Assembly: GCA_022793355.1 (NCBI GenBank)
Contig: JAAWCR010000068.1
Coordinates: 1 to 9,496 of the forward strand
DNA from: Lawsonibacter sp.
GTDB taxonomy: Bacteria; Bacillota; Clostridia; Oscillospirales; Oscillospiraceae
Length of the DNA: 9,496 bases
Direction: 5' to 3'
Below, piece after piece: positions 1-6,516 of the stretch. The position numbers were made by a program, and so were the translations under genes. The notes under the pieces are model-generated. The model was not told where the DNA came from, searched no databases, and was given only the letters and a program-made list of their open reading frames with translations. Every line of letters begins with the position of its first letter. Position 1 is the stretch's first letter.

Positions 1-14
1 AGGGCCGGCGCTTC

Positions 15-1841
15 TCAATCCAGGCAGAACATGGGCCGGGCCTCCTCAAAGAGGTCCACCATGCCGCAGTAGTTCAAAATTTCGTACCGATTCAGCCACT
101 CCCGCTGTTCCTCGTTCAGCTCGGATTTGGCCAGATATTGCCCCTCGCTGGTGACAAAACCCACAGGGGTGATGGCGGGCAGCGTCTGGTACATATCCAG
201 CAGAAAGTCCATATACCCGGTGCGGGGCAGGCCGGCCATTTCAGCGGTAAGGGCCCCCAGATAGTTGGGGCTGACGACCACGTCCCGGCGCGCCTCAATG
301 TCGTAGTTGGTCCAGATAAAGAAGGGGACGGCATACTGCTGCAAGACTTCCTGGGTGGTCCGTTCGGACAGTTTTTTTCCATACAGCACTTCGTAAAAGG
401 CATTGGACAGGGGCGGCTGGTGGTCACCGAAAAAGACCACCATGGTGGGCTCCTCCTGCTGGCTGTAGTAGGTAATCAGCTCCTCCAGGGCCAGGTCGCT
501 CTCCTTCATCAGGGAGAAAAACTGTTCCGCAGTCCGGTCCGCCGATTTCTGGAGCTCGGGCAGCTGAATGTGCCGCTCCAGGTTGTTCCAGCCCTGGGCG
601 TAGCCGCTGTGATTCTGCATGGTGACGTTGAAGAAGAACAGGGGGCCGTCCGTCTCCTCGGTGGACCGGCGTATCATGTCGTAATCCGACCGGTCGGAGA
701 TGTAGCTGCGGATGATGTGCGGATTGGGCACGTCCTCCTCGTATAGCTGGTTGTCGAAGTCCAAGTAGTCGTAGGCCAGCACCCGGTTCCACCCGGAGGA
801 CTTGTAGGGGTGAAAGGCGGTGGTGGCGTAGCCCTGGCTTCCAGCCAGGGCAGCCAAGGAGGGCATGCCCTCCTCCACATAGAGCTGGTAAGCCACCGTA
901 TGGGGCGGCTGGAAGAGGCTGGTAAAGCCGGTGAGGTACTCAAATTCCACCGTGGCGGTGCCGCCGCCAGTGACGGAGGAGTACATCCAGCCCCTGACGG
1001 TGTTTTCCTCCAGGGAGTGGAGGAAGGGGGTGGGGTCCTCCGAGGGGCGGAGGGTATCGAAGAGGGTCAAATCGCCAAAGGACTCGTTCATAATGACGAT
1101 GATGTTTACTGGTTGGGCGTCAGGGTCCCCTTCGCTGCCGGGGTAGGCCGCCATCAGTTCCAGTACTGCGTCCTCGGAGTAGCCCTCCGGTTTGTCCACC
1201 GAGGAGTAGCGCAGGGCAATGGAGAAGTTGAGCAGGAAGCCGTTGCGCTGGGTGACCCACTGCTGGGTGTAGATGTTCAGGGCGGGGAGCATGCCGGTGC
1301 AGAAGAAGGCGTAGCAGTAGCCGCCTGTTACCGCCCACAGGAGCAGGGCGAAGGGCAGCTTCACCGTGCTCCGTCTTTTCTGGGGGATACAGAAGAGGAG
1401 CAGGAAGAGGTAGGCCGTTAACAGGATGGCAGCCTGGGTGATGTACACATCGATGGAGTAGTCAAAGCCGTCAGCCACGTTGGCGGCGGTGCGCCAGCCG
1501 GTGATGTCCGCCGGGAAGAGAATGCGGCCCCGGAAGCGCAGGACGTAGTGGTTGACCAGGCCGAACACGAAGGCCAGCAACGTTCCGGTGGCGGCCGCCC
1601 GGCGGTTCCGGCCCAGAATGAGCCGAAGGGCGATAAAGGCGCTGTAGTAGAAAATTATGTTCATCAGCACCTGCCAGGCGGCCAGGTCCTCAAATACGTC
1701 ATTTTCGTTTAAGATTTCCACCATCCACAGGCAAACCCAGGGTCCCAGCAGAAAGACCAGCCGGGAGATCCACTTCCCCGGATGGTTCTGCCAGTTCCGT
1801 ACCAGCCGGGGAAAGGTGTCGTCATACAGCAGCGCTCTCAT
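15..1841 (-). CDS. LTA synthase family protein (membrane phosphoglycerol transferase, sulfatase fold)
   Basis: A 608-aa protein of LtaS type. Enzymes of this family transfer glycerol-phosphate from phosphatidylglycerol to build lipoteichoic acid or related surface polymers outside the membrane. The N-terminal third has about five hydrophobic segments (near residues 25-43, 58-77, 84-101, 134-152, 163-181), and the rest is an extracellular sulfatase-like domain. Expected active-site positions are all present: E253 in NIIVIMNESF, the nucleophile T295 in GGGTATVEFEYLTG, H344 in FHPY, H411 in QNHSG, and D473/H474 in GDHQPP. These match in order and spacing the metal and substrate residues known for staphylococcal LtaS. 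The ATG at 1841 has a GGAGGG ribosome binding site about 8 nt upstream, and the gene ends TGA at 15-17. It is transcribed divergently from the ABC importer genes. The family is secure; whether the product is true type I LTA or another glycerol-phosphate polymer cannot be told, so I give no gene symbol. Confidence 0.93.
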   Translation of the reverse strand: MRALLYDDTFPRLVRNWQNHPGKWISRLVFLLGPWVCLWMVEILNENDVFEDLAAWQVLMNIIFYYSAFIALRLILGRNRRAAATGTLLAFVFGLVNHYVLRFRGRILFPADITGWRTAANVADGFDYSIDVYITQAAILLTAYLFLLLFCIPQKRRSTVKLPFALLLWAVTGGYCYAFFCTGMLPALNIYTQQWVTQRNGFLLNFSIALRYSSVDKPEGYSEDAVLELMAAYPGSEGDPDAQPVNIIVIMNESFGDLTLFDTLRPSEDPTPFLHSLEENTVRGWMYSSVTGGGTATVEFEYLTGFTSLFQPPHTVAYQLYVEEGMPSLAALAGSQGYATTAFHPYKSSGWNRVLAYDYLDFDNQLYEEDVPNPHIIRSYISDRSDYDMIRRSTEETDGPLFFFNVTMQNHSGYAQGWNNLERHIQLPELQKSADRTAEQFFSLMKESDLALEELITYYSQQEEPTMVVFFGDHQPPLSNAFYEVLYGKKLSERTTQEVLQQYAVPFFIWTNYDIEARRDVVVSPNYLGALTAEMAGLPRTGYMDFLLDMYQTLPAITPVGFVTSEGQYLAKSELNEEQREWLNRYEILNYCGMVDLFEEARPMFCLD

Positions 1842-1886
1842 AGTGTGTTCCCTCCATACAGCCGTCCGCTACGGCAATTAAAAAAT

Positions 1887-1914
1887 AGAATAACGGTTTT
1901 TTTAAAAAAAGCAA
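1887..1914 (-). promoter_or_regulatory. Possible sigma-A promoter for the LTA synthase gene
   Basis: On the minus strand, TTGCTT (1909-1914) and TATTCT (1887-1892) are separated by 16 bp in an AT-rich stretch containing a T7/A7 palindrome (1897-1910). The -35 matches the consensus at only 3 of 6 positions and the -10 at 4 of 6. The implied leader of roughly 40 nt includes a small hairpin (GCCGT/ACGGC, 1861-1875) before the GGAGGG site. This is a weak prediction by eye. Confidence 0.35.
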
Positions 1915-2086
1915 GTCTATTGCCGCAACTTAAGAGAATTTTAATGTTTGGCGCTCCTTCCCTATAGACGGAAAATAACCGGCCAGGTTCCCGAAGCCGG
2001 AAAGTTTTTTATTCACGCAGGAGCGCATATTCATACAAAAATACTGTATAAAATTTCCTGCGAAGGTTTTATATTAATATTAATAG

Positions 2087-2108
2087 GACCTTTTCACCAA
2101 AAAAGGTC
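2087..2108. repeat. Perfect 8-bp inverted repeat upstream of the ABC importer promoter
   Basis: GACCTTTT (2087-2094) and AAAAGGTC (2101-2108) are exact reverse complements around the 6-nt spacer CACCAA. The repeat ends 32 bp upstream of the -35 hexamer of the predicted importer promoter. That is a plausible position for an activator or repressor site. The regulator is unknown and the operator role is inference. Confidence 0.5.
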
Positions 2109-2140
2109 TGGGCAGTGGGGGAAATTTGAATATTTATCTA

Positions 2141-2169
2141 TTGACTATGAATATTATGCGGTGTATACT
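2141..2169 (+). promoter_or_regulatory. Sigma-A type promoter of the amino-acid ABC importer operon
   Basis: TTGACT (2141-2146) and TATACT (2164-2169) are separated by exactly 17 bp, each hexamer matching the consensus at 5 of 6 positions, in AT-rich DNA. Transcription would start near 2176, giving a leader of about 57 nt before the ATG at 2233. Confidence 0.8.
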
Positions 2170-2179
2170 CTTCCACAGT

Positions 2180-2197
2180 ATCCGACCGCATTCGGAT
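2180..2197. repeat. Perfect 6-bp dyad at the start of the importer mRNA leader
   Basis: ATCCGA (2180-2185) and TCGGAT (2192-2197) are exact reverse complements around a 6-nt spacer, beginning a few bases after the predicted transcription start. It could be an operator overlapping the initially transcribed region or a small 5'-end hairpin in the mRNA. The sequence does not decide which. Confidence 0.45.
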
Positions 2198-2232
2198 CGA
2201 ACAAACCGGCATTGAAAAAGGAGATTTTTGAA

Positions 2233-3189
2233 ATGAAAAAGATTCTTGCTTTGACCATGGCCGTGGCCATGTCCCTGTCCCTGATCGCCTGCGGCGGCGG
2301 AAACAATGGCGCCGCCAGCTCCAACAAGGGCGGGGCCTCTTCCGGCACCCCCTCCTCCGCTTCCGGCAGCCAGGGCGGCGACGCCAGCTCCGCCCAGCCC
2401 TCTGGCGGCGCCGACATCTCGGTGTATACCAACGCCTATTTTGCCCCCTTTGAGTACTACGACGGCACCGACATCGCGGGTGTGGACGTGGACGTCATGA
2501 ACATGGTAGGCGAAAAGCTGGGCCGCAAGGTAGTCTACACCAACGTAGAGTTCGGCACCATCATTGACACCGTTTCCGCCGGCAAGCTGGCCGATGTGGG
2601 CGCGGCGGGCATCACCATCACCGACTCCCGGAAGGAGCTGGTGGACTTCTCCGACCCCTACTTCACCTCCGTGCAGTATGTGATCTACCCCGCCGGCTCC
2701 ATGACTCCCGATGGAACTGACGGCGACGTGAGCTATATCCTCTGGGACTCCCTGGCCGGCAAGAAGATCGGCGTCCAGGCTGACACCACTGGCGATATCT
2801 ATGTGGATATGGAGATCAACGCCGCTGACGGCGATGACTACGACCTGGGCCGGGACGGTGTGCTCTTAAAATCCGGCGCCGAGGAGACCCGCTACGACAG
2901 TGCCCAGCTGGCGGCGGACGCCGTGGGCGCGGGCCAGGTGGACGTGGTAGTTGTGGATTACCTGCCCGCCTCCTACATTGTGGAAAAGAACAGCGGCTTT
3001 GAGTGCGCCGCCCTGTACTACGCCGCGGGTGTTGATGGCGCGGAGGCTCCCTCCCCCACCGAGGAGCAGTACGCCATCTGCGTCACCAAGGGCCAGGACG
3101 AGCTGCTGGCGGCCATCAACGGAGTGCTGGCCGACCTGGGCGAGGACGGCATTAACGACCTGGTGATGAAGCACATGGGTCTGGAATAA
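2233..3189 (+). CDS. Polar amino-acid ABC transporter, substrate-binding lipoprotein
   Basis: A 318-aa family 3 extracellular solute-binding protein that delivers a polar amino acid to the permease encoded next. The signal peptide MKKILALTMAVAMSLSLIAC ends in lipobox LIAC, with C20 as the expected lipidated residue. A flexible Gly/Ser/Ala-rich linker follows to about residue 61. The binding domain starts at ISVYTNAYFAPFEYYDG (62-78) and continues through AGVDVDVM and AGITITDSRKELVDFSDPYF (125-144). In this motif R133 corresponds to the arginine that typically holds the ligand carboxylate, and the carboxylate VDYLPA (241-246) is a typical second-lobe element. The ATG at 2233 is chosen for its AAAAAGGAG site about 9 nt upstream and because the signal peptide begins there. 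It is the first gene of the importer operon and is separated from the permease by a strong hairpin. The exact substrate cannot be read from the sequence. Confidence 0.93.
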   Translation: MKKILALTMAVAMSLSLIACGGGNNGAASSNKGGASSGTPSSASGSQGGDASSAQPSGGADISVYTNAYFAPFEYYDGTDIAGVDVDVMNMVGEKLGRKVVYTNVEFGTIIDTVSAGKLADVGAAGITITDSRKELVDFSDPYFTSVQYVIYPAGSMTPDGTDGDVSYILWDSLAGKKIGVQADTTGDIYVDMEINAADGDDYDLGRDGVLLKSGAEETRYDSAQLAADAVGAGQVDVVVVDYLPASYIVEKNSGFECAALYYAAGVDGAEAPSPTEEQYAICVTKGQDELLAAINGVLADLGEDGINDLVMKHMGLE

Positions 3190-3198
3190 TCGTATACT

Positions 3199-3234
3199 GC
3201 GGCGGAACGGTACTCTCAGGCACTGTTCCGCCGC
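3199..3234 (+). other. Intercistronic hairpin without U-run between binding-protein and permease genes
   Basis: GCGGCGGAAC (3199-3208) pairs perfectly with GTTCCGCCGC (3225-3234). The stem extends inward by GGT/ACT (one G-U pair), giving about 13 bp around a 10-nt loop. It begins 10 nt after the binding-protein stop codon. The following sequence (GCGACATAG) has no T-tract, so this is not a standard intrinsic terminator. In binding-protein-dependent importers such hairpins commonly protect the upstream mRNA from 3' decay, giving excess binding protein over permease; that role is inferred here. Confidence 0.7.
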
Positions 3235-3261
3235 GCGACATAGTAGAAAGCCGGTGGAACG

Positions 3262-3957
3262 ATGACCTTTCTTGAGAAATTCACCCTGATTTTTACCAAC
3301 GCGAAATATCTGGACAGCATGCTGACCGGTCTGCGCATGACCTTAGCCATCTCCATAGGCGCGGCTGTGCTTGGCCTGATTCTGGGGACCATTGTGGCCC
3401 TAGTGGGACTGGCCAAGGCGAAAACCCCGCTGATGAAGATACCCAAGCTGATCTGCGCAGTCTATGTCACCGTGGTGCGGGGCACCCCCATGGCCCTTCA
3501 GCTGTTCATCATGGCCTTTGTAGTCTTTGCCATCCGTGGCTTCCCCCTGGTGGTCACCGCCATCATCGCCTTCGGCATCAACTCTGGGGCCTATGTGTCG
3601 GAGAACATCCGGGGCGGCATCCTCTCCGTGGACATTGGGCAGACGGAGGCCGGGCGCTCCTTGGGCCTGTCCTCCGCCGCGACTATGTGGTACATCGTCA
3701 TCCCCCAGGCCATCAAGAATGTGATTCCCTCCATTGGTAATGAGCTGATTGCCCTGATTAAGGAGACCTCCATTGTCAGCATGATCGGCATGTACGACCT
3801 GACTGCCGCCGCGAAGAACGTGGGCAGTGGACAGAATCTGGCTAACTACCTGGCCCCCATGTCGGTGGCCGCCCTGTTCTACCTGGTCATTGTCTATCTG
3901 CTCACATTCATCATCAAAATCATTGAGGGGAGGCTGCGTCAAAGTGATCGACGTTAA
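3262..3957 (+). CDS. Polar amino-acid ABC transporter, permease
   Basis: A 231-aa inner-membrane permease of the His/Glu/Gln/Arg/opine type. It forms the transmembrane channel with the ATPase encoded immediately downstream. Hydrophobic segments lie at about 24-50, 63-71, 78-105, 156-176 and 200-221. The family motif VVRGTPMALQ is at 71-80. The cytoplasmic EAA coupling loop is GQTEAGRSLGLSS through IPQAI (126-151), which contacts the ATPase. Length is normal. The ATG at 3262 has only a weak GGTGGA-like ribosome binding site. The stop codon TAA (3955-3957) lies inside the ATPase gene, a 14-nt overlap that suggests translational coupling. A hairpin upstream probably lowers its expression relative to the binding protein. 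Confidence 0.93.
   Translation: MTFLEKFTLIFTNAKYLDSMLTGLRMTLAISIGAAVLGLILGTIVALVGLAKAKTPLMKIPKLICAVYVTVVRGTPMALQLFIMAFVVFAIRGFPLVVTAIIAFGINSGAYVSENIRGGILSVDIGQTEAGRSLGLSSAATMWYIVIPQAIKNVIPSIGNELIALIKETSIVSMIGMYDLTAAAKNVGSGQNLANYLAPMSVAALFYLVIVYLLTFIIKIIEGRLRQSDRR
3928..3946 (+). promoter_or_regulatory. Ribosome binding site and GTG start of the ATPase gene
   Basis: GGGAGG (3928-3933) lies 10 nt before GTG (3944-3946), inside the end of the permease gene. This fixes the ATPase start. The open frame runs further upstream, but that extension is shadow coding inside the permease gene. Confidence 0.8.
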
Positions 3958-4666
3958 ACATCTGTCCAAATCCTTTGGGAACCATCTGGTGCTGGACGAT
4001 ATCTCGGAGCACATCTTCCCCGGGGAGAAGGTGGTAGTGATTGGCCCCTCCGGGTCGGGCAAGTCCACCTTCCTGCGCTGCCTCAACCTGCTGGAGACTC
4101 CCACTGCGGGGACTATCACCTTTGAGAACACCGTGATTACCGACCCCAAGGTAAAGATCGACAAGGTCCGCCAGCAGATGGGCATGGTGTTTCAGCACTT
4201 TAACCTTTTTCCCAACATGACCATCCGGAAGAATATTACCCTGGCCCCGGTGCGCACCGGCCTGATGAAGCAGGCCGAGGCCGACGAGGTGGCTGCGTCC
4301 CTTCTCAAGCGGGTGGACCTGTCTGACAAGGCGGAGGCCTACCCCAACCAGCTCTCCGGCGGGCAGAAGCAGCGCATTGCCATTGTCCGGGCCCTGGCCA
4401 TGCGGCCCAAGGTGATGCTCTTTGACGAGCCCACCTCCGCCCTGGACCCCGAGATGGTGGGCGAGGTGCTGGACGTGATGAAGGAGCTGGCCCAGGAGGG
4501 CATGACCATGGTGGTGGTCACCCATGAAATGGGCTTTGCCCGTGAGGTGGGCAGCCGGGTGCTCTTCATGGACGGCGGCCACATCCTAGAGCAAAACACC
4601 CCCAAGGAATTTTTCGACCACCCACAGAATCCCAGGACTCAGCTGTTTTTGTCCAAGGTTCTATAA
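3944..4666 (+). CDS. Polar amino-acid ABC transporter, ATP-binding protein
   Basis: A 240-aa cytoplasmic ABC ATPase (GlnQ/HisP type) that powers uptake through the adjacent permease. All motifs are intact: Walker A GPSGSGKST (34-42), Q-loop Q84 in VFQHFNLFP, signature LSGGQKQR (137-144), Walker B VMLFDE (157-162), D-loop SALD (165-168) and H-loop H194 in VVTHEM. The family-specific ending FFDHPQNPRTQLFLSKVL is present. It starts at GTG (MIDVKHLSKSF), preceded by GGGAGG, with a 14-nt overlap with the permease gene. Length is typical. It is the last gene of the importer unit, followed by an intrinsic terminator. The subfamily is certain; the amino acid transported (glutamine, glutamate, cystine, arginine and so on) is not determinable. 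Confidence 0.95.
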   Translation: MIDVKHLSKSFGNHLVLDDISEHIFPGEKVVVIGPSGSGKSTFLRCLNLLETPTAGTITFENTVITDPKVKIDKVRQQMGMVFQHFNLFPNMTIRKNITLAPVRTGLMKQAEADEVAASLLKRVDLSDKAEAYPNQLSGGQKQRIAIVRALAMRPKVMLFDEPTSALDPEMVGEVLDVMKELAQEGMTMVVVTHEMGFAREVGSRVLFMDGGHILEQNTPKEFFDHPQNPRTQLFLSKVL

Positions 4667-4695
4667 CCGCGTTCCCGCCGCATATAGGTCTTTTA

Positions 4696-4736
4696 GGACC
4701 GCCCCGCCGTTGGCGGGACGGTCCATCTCTTTTTTT
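4696..4736 (+). terminator. Rho-independent terminator after the ABC importer, possible attenuator for the symporter
   Basis: GGACCGCCCCGCC (4696-4708) pairs with GGCGGGACGGTCC (4712-4724) around a GTT loop, 12 bp with one C-A mismatch. ATCTC and then seven T (4730-4736) follow. It ends only 12 nt before the GTG start of the next gene and directly abuts its ribosome binding site. It therefore also sits in the leader of any transcript that reads on into the symporter gene. Confidence 0.88.
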
Positions 4737-4751
4737 GAGGTGACTGCGGTG
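4737..4751 (+). promoter_or_regulatory. Ribosome binding site and GTG start of the AGCS symporter gene
   Basis: GAGGTGA (4737-4743) lies just upstream of GTG (4749-4751), with 8 nt between GAGG and the start. The reading frame is open back to a TTG at 4710, but that codon is inside the terminator loop. The GTG at 4740 is part of the ribosome binding site itself. The 4749 start gives a normal AGCS N-terminus. Confidence 0.75.
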
Positions 4752-6146
4752 GAGTTTTTGGCGCGGGCGGCGGACGCCCTATGGAATCCCTGGCTGCTGG
4801 GGCTGTTTTTGGCGACAGGGCTGGTGTATTCCATTGGCTCCGGTTTCTTTCAGATTTTCGAGTTTCGTCTCTGGTGGCGGGAGACGGCGGGGACGCTGTT
4901 CCGGCATCAGGAGCGCACCGGGGGCGGGCTGTCTCCCCTCCAGGCTCTGGCAACCGCCCTGGCCTCCACCATGGGCACCGGCTCCATTGCCGGGACGGCA
5001 GCGGCCCTCACCCTGGGCGGGCCAGGGGCGGTGTTCTGGATGTGGGTGTCCGCCCTGCTGGGAATGATGACCTCCTGCGGAGAGAAACTGCTGGCGGTGA
5101 AATACCAGCGGAGCGGGCCCGACGGCCAGCTCAGAGGCGGGCCCATGTACTACATTCGGGAAGGGATGGGCTCCCCCCTGCTGGCCGCCTGCTTCTGCCT
5201 GGCCTGCGTCCCCGCCACCCTGGCGGGGGGAAACCTGGTGCAGGCCTCCTCCATCGCCGCCGGCCTGGAGGCGGCGTTCGGACTGCCGCGGCTGCCGGTG
5301 GGTGCCGCCACCGCTTTGCTGGCGGGGCTGGTAATGGCAGGGGGTGTGGAGCGCATCGCGGCGGCCTCCTCCGCCCTGGTACCCGTCATGGCGCTGCTCT
5401 ATTTGGGCAGCGGAGGAGCGGTGATCCTGTGCAATTGGGAGTGGATTCCACAGGCCTTGGAGTCCATTGTTGCCTGTGCCCTCTCCCCGGCCGCCGCCGC
5501 AGGGGGCGGGGTTGGCTGGACGGTGGCGGCCGCCCTGCGCTACGGGGTGGCTAGGGGGGTATTTACCAACGAGGCGGGGCTGGGGGCCTCCGCCATGGCC
5601 CACGGCGCTGCCCGGACGGACCCCGCCCGGCAGGGGCTGTGGGGGATGTTTGAGGTGTTCGTGTCCACCCTTCTGGTGTGTACCGTAACCGCCCTGGCCA
5701 TCCTGACCAGCGGGGTGTGGGACCCCGCCTCCCCCGGCGCTTTGACCGGCGCGCCCCTCACCGCCGCCGCATTTTCCTCCGTCCTGGGCCGGGCGGGGGA
5801 GGGGGTGGTGGCCCTGTCCTTGCTGCTGTTTGCCTTCTCCTCCATCCTGGGGTGGAGCTACTACGGCCAGCAGGCTATCTCCTTTCTTTTGAGACGGGAA
5901 ATGAGGGGAACGGCCCTGGGGCTGTACCGCGTCCTTTTCCTGGGCTGCACCGTGCTGGGGGCGGTTTGGGAAGGTACGGCGGTCTGGCAGCTGGTGGATC
6001 TGTGCGACGCGCTCATGGCCCTGCCCAATCTGGCGGCGCTGCTGTTCCTTGCGCCACAAGGGCTTCGGGTTCTCCGGGCCTGGCGCGGCGGGGCGGCGGG
6101 GAGGCCACCGGAGAGGAAAGCGAAAAAAAAGAAAAAATCCTATTGA
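4749..6146 (+). CDS. AGCS-family sodium:alanine/glycine symporter
   Basis: A 465-aa polytopic membrane protein of the alanine or glycine:cation symporter family (AlsT/DagA/YaaJ-like), which imports small amino acids with Na+ or H+. Family hallmarks are LSPLQALATALASTMGTGSI (61-80), GGPGAVFWMWVSALLGM (90-106), GEKLLAVKYQ (111-120), GGPMYYIREGMG (130-141) and GVARGVFTNEAGLGASAMAH (266-285). About ten or more hydrophobic segments are visible. The C-terminus is very basic (RKAKKKKKSY). Residue 79 is Ser in GTGSIAG where the family usually shows Asn (GTGNIAG), which might affect substrate preference. It follows the ABC importer directly after a terminator, with no obvious promoter of its own, so expression may depend on read-through. 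Its TGA stop overlaps the acpP promoter. The family is certain; the substrate is inferred. Confidence 0.93.
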   Translation: MEFLARAADALWNPWLLGLFLATGLVYSIGSGFFQIFEFRLWWRETAGTLFRHQERTGGGLSPLQALATALASTMGTGSIAGTAAALTLGGPGAVFWMWVSALLGMMTSCGEKLLAVKYQRSGPDGQLRGGPMYYIREGMGSPLLAACFCLACVPATLAGGNLVQASSIAAGLEAAFGLPRLPVGAATALLAGLVMAGGVERIAAASSALVPVMALLYLGSGGAVILCNWEWIPQALESIVACALSPAAAAGGGVGWTVAAALRYGVARGVFTNEAGLGASAMAHGAARTDPARQGLWGMFEVFVSTLLVCTVTALAILTSGVWDPASPGALTGAPLTAAAFSSVLGRAGEGVVALSLLLFAFSSILGWSYYGQQAISFLLRREMRGTALGLYRVLFLGCTVLGAVWEGTAVWQLVDLCDALMALPNLAALLFLAPQGLRVLRAWRGGAAGRPPERKAKKKKKSY

Positions 6147-6171
6147 CAGTTTGGGCAAATATGCCTATCAT
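6143..6171 (+). promoter_or_regulatory. Consensus sigma-A promoter of acpP-rnc
   Basis: TTGACA (6143-6148, exact consensus) and TATCAT (6166-6171, 5 of 6) are separated by 17 bp. An A-rich tract (about 6123-6137) lies just upstream and could act as an UP element. The -35 box overlaps the TGA stop codon of the symporter gene (6144-6146). The predicted mRNA starts near 6178, leaving a leader of about 45 nt. I see no FapR-type operator. Confidence 0.85.
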
Positions 6172-6222
6172 AAGGGGGAAGAAACAAGTGCTCAGGCACA
6201 TAAATAAAAGGAGCGACACGTT

Positions 6223-6456
6223 ATGATCTTTGAAAAGCTGGCTGCACTGATTGCCGAGCAATTCAATGTTGACGCTGACAGCATCACAATGGACACCTCT
6301 TTTACCGACGACCTGAACGCCGACTCAGTAGACATCGTGGACTTGTCCATGGCCCTGGAGGAGGAGTTCGGGATTGAGGAACTGGCTGAGGAGGAGGCAT
6401 CCTCCATCTCCACAGTGGGCGATTTGGTCCGGTTCCTGAAGAATAAGATCGACTGA
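6223..6456 (+). CDS. acpP: Acyl carrier protein
   Basis: A 77-aa acidic protein of normal ACP length. It carries growing acyl chains on 4'-phosphopantetheine during fatty-acid synthesis in the cytoplasm. The attachment site is S35 in LNADSVDIVDL, so the usual DSL motif reads DSV here. The recognition helix that follows (ALEEEFGIEE) and the C-terminal STVGDLVRFLKNKI are typical. ATG at 6223 has an AAAAGGAG ribosome binding site 9 nt upstream and a strong promoter of its own. It is followed by rnc, the common acpP-rnc pair of Gram-positive bacteria, although the upstream fab/plsX genes often seen are replaced here by an amino-acid symporter. A hairpin just downstream may separate acpP levels from rnc. 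Confidence 0.93.
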   Translation: MIFEKLAALIAEQFNVDADSITMDTSFTDDLNADSVDIVDLSMALEEEFGIEELAEEEASSISTVGDLVRFLKNKID

Positions 6457-6473
6457 TTAAGTGCAAAAGGGAT

Positions 6474-6499
6474 GGAACTCCGCCTTCAGGCGGAGTTCC
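6474..6499 (+). other. Perfect 11-bp hairpin between acpP and rnc
   Basis: GGAACTCCGCC (6474-6484) pairs perfectly with GGCGGAGTTCC (6489-6499) around a TTCA tetraloop, starting 18 nt after the acpP stop. The downstream sequence GCATTGTTAAAG is not a real U-run. It may be a leaky terminator, a 3' stabiliser of acpP mRNA, or a processing site. Confidence 0.75.
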
Positions 6500-6516
6500 G
6501 CATTGTTAAAGATCTC

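Larger units (their letters stand above)
1842..2232. other. Divergent AT-rich intergenic region
   Basis: These 391 nt separate the divergent LTA synthase and ABC importer genes and are far more AT-rich than the coding flanks. I see no convincing gene. An in-frame extension of the binding-protein gene back to a TTG at 1948 is open, but it has no ribosome binding site and contains the promoter. Visible elements are a possible minus-strand promoter (1887-1914), a weak dyad CCGGC/GCCGG (1979-2000) followed by a T6 run (2005-2010), a perfect 8-bp inverted repeat (2087-2108), a near-consensus plus-strand promoter (2141-2169) and a 6-bp dyad just after the expected transcription start (2180-2197). 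I recognise no riboswitch or T-box motif. Confidence 0.75.

Noticed and set aside
138..1421. Plus-strand open frames of about 200 codons opposite the LTA synthase gene
   Set aside because: They lie wholly within a gene with complete catalytic motifs, and their translations are low-complexity Gly/His/Val-rich sequence.
1979..2010. CCGGC/GCCGG dyad followed by T6 as a terminator
   Set aside because: The stem is only 5 bp with a 12-nt loop, and no upstream plus-strand gene would need ending there. It is kept only as a remark in the intergenic entry.
1948..2232. 95-residue N-terminal extension of the substrate-binding protein from a TTG
   Set aside because: The extension is in AT-rich intergenic DNA, contains the promoter and lacks a ribosome binding site. 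The lipoprotein signal peptide starts at 2233.
3400..4185. 261-codon open frame antisense to permease and ATPase
   Set aside because: Its composition is a mirror of the two well-supported genes on the plus strand. It has no domain and no convincing ribosome binding site.
4779..6158. Long open frame (459 codons) antisense to the symporter gene
   Set aside because: It is a shadow of a GC-rich coding region. The translation is rich in Gly, Gln, Pro and His without any recognisable motif, while the plus strand encodes a clear AGCS symporter.
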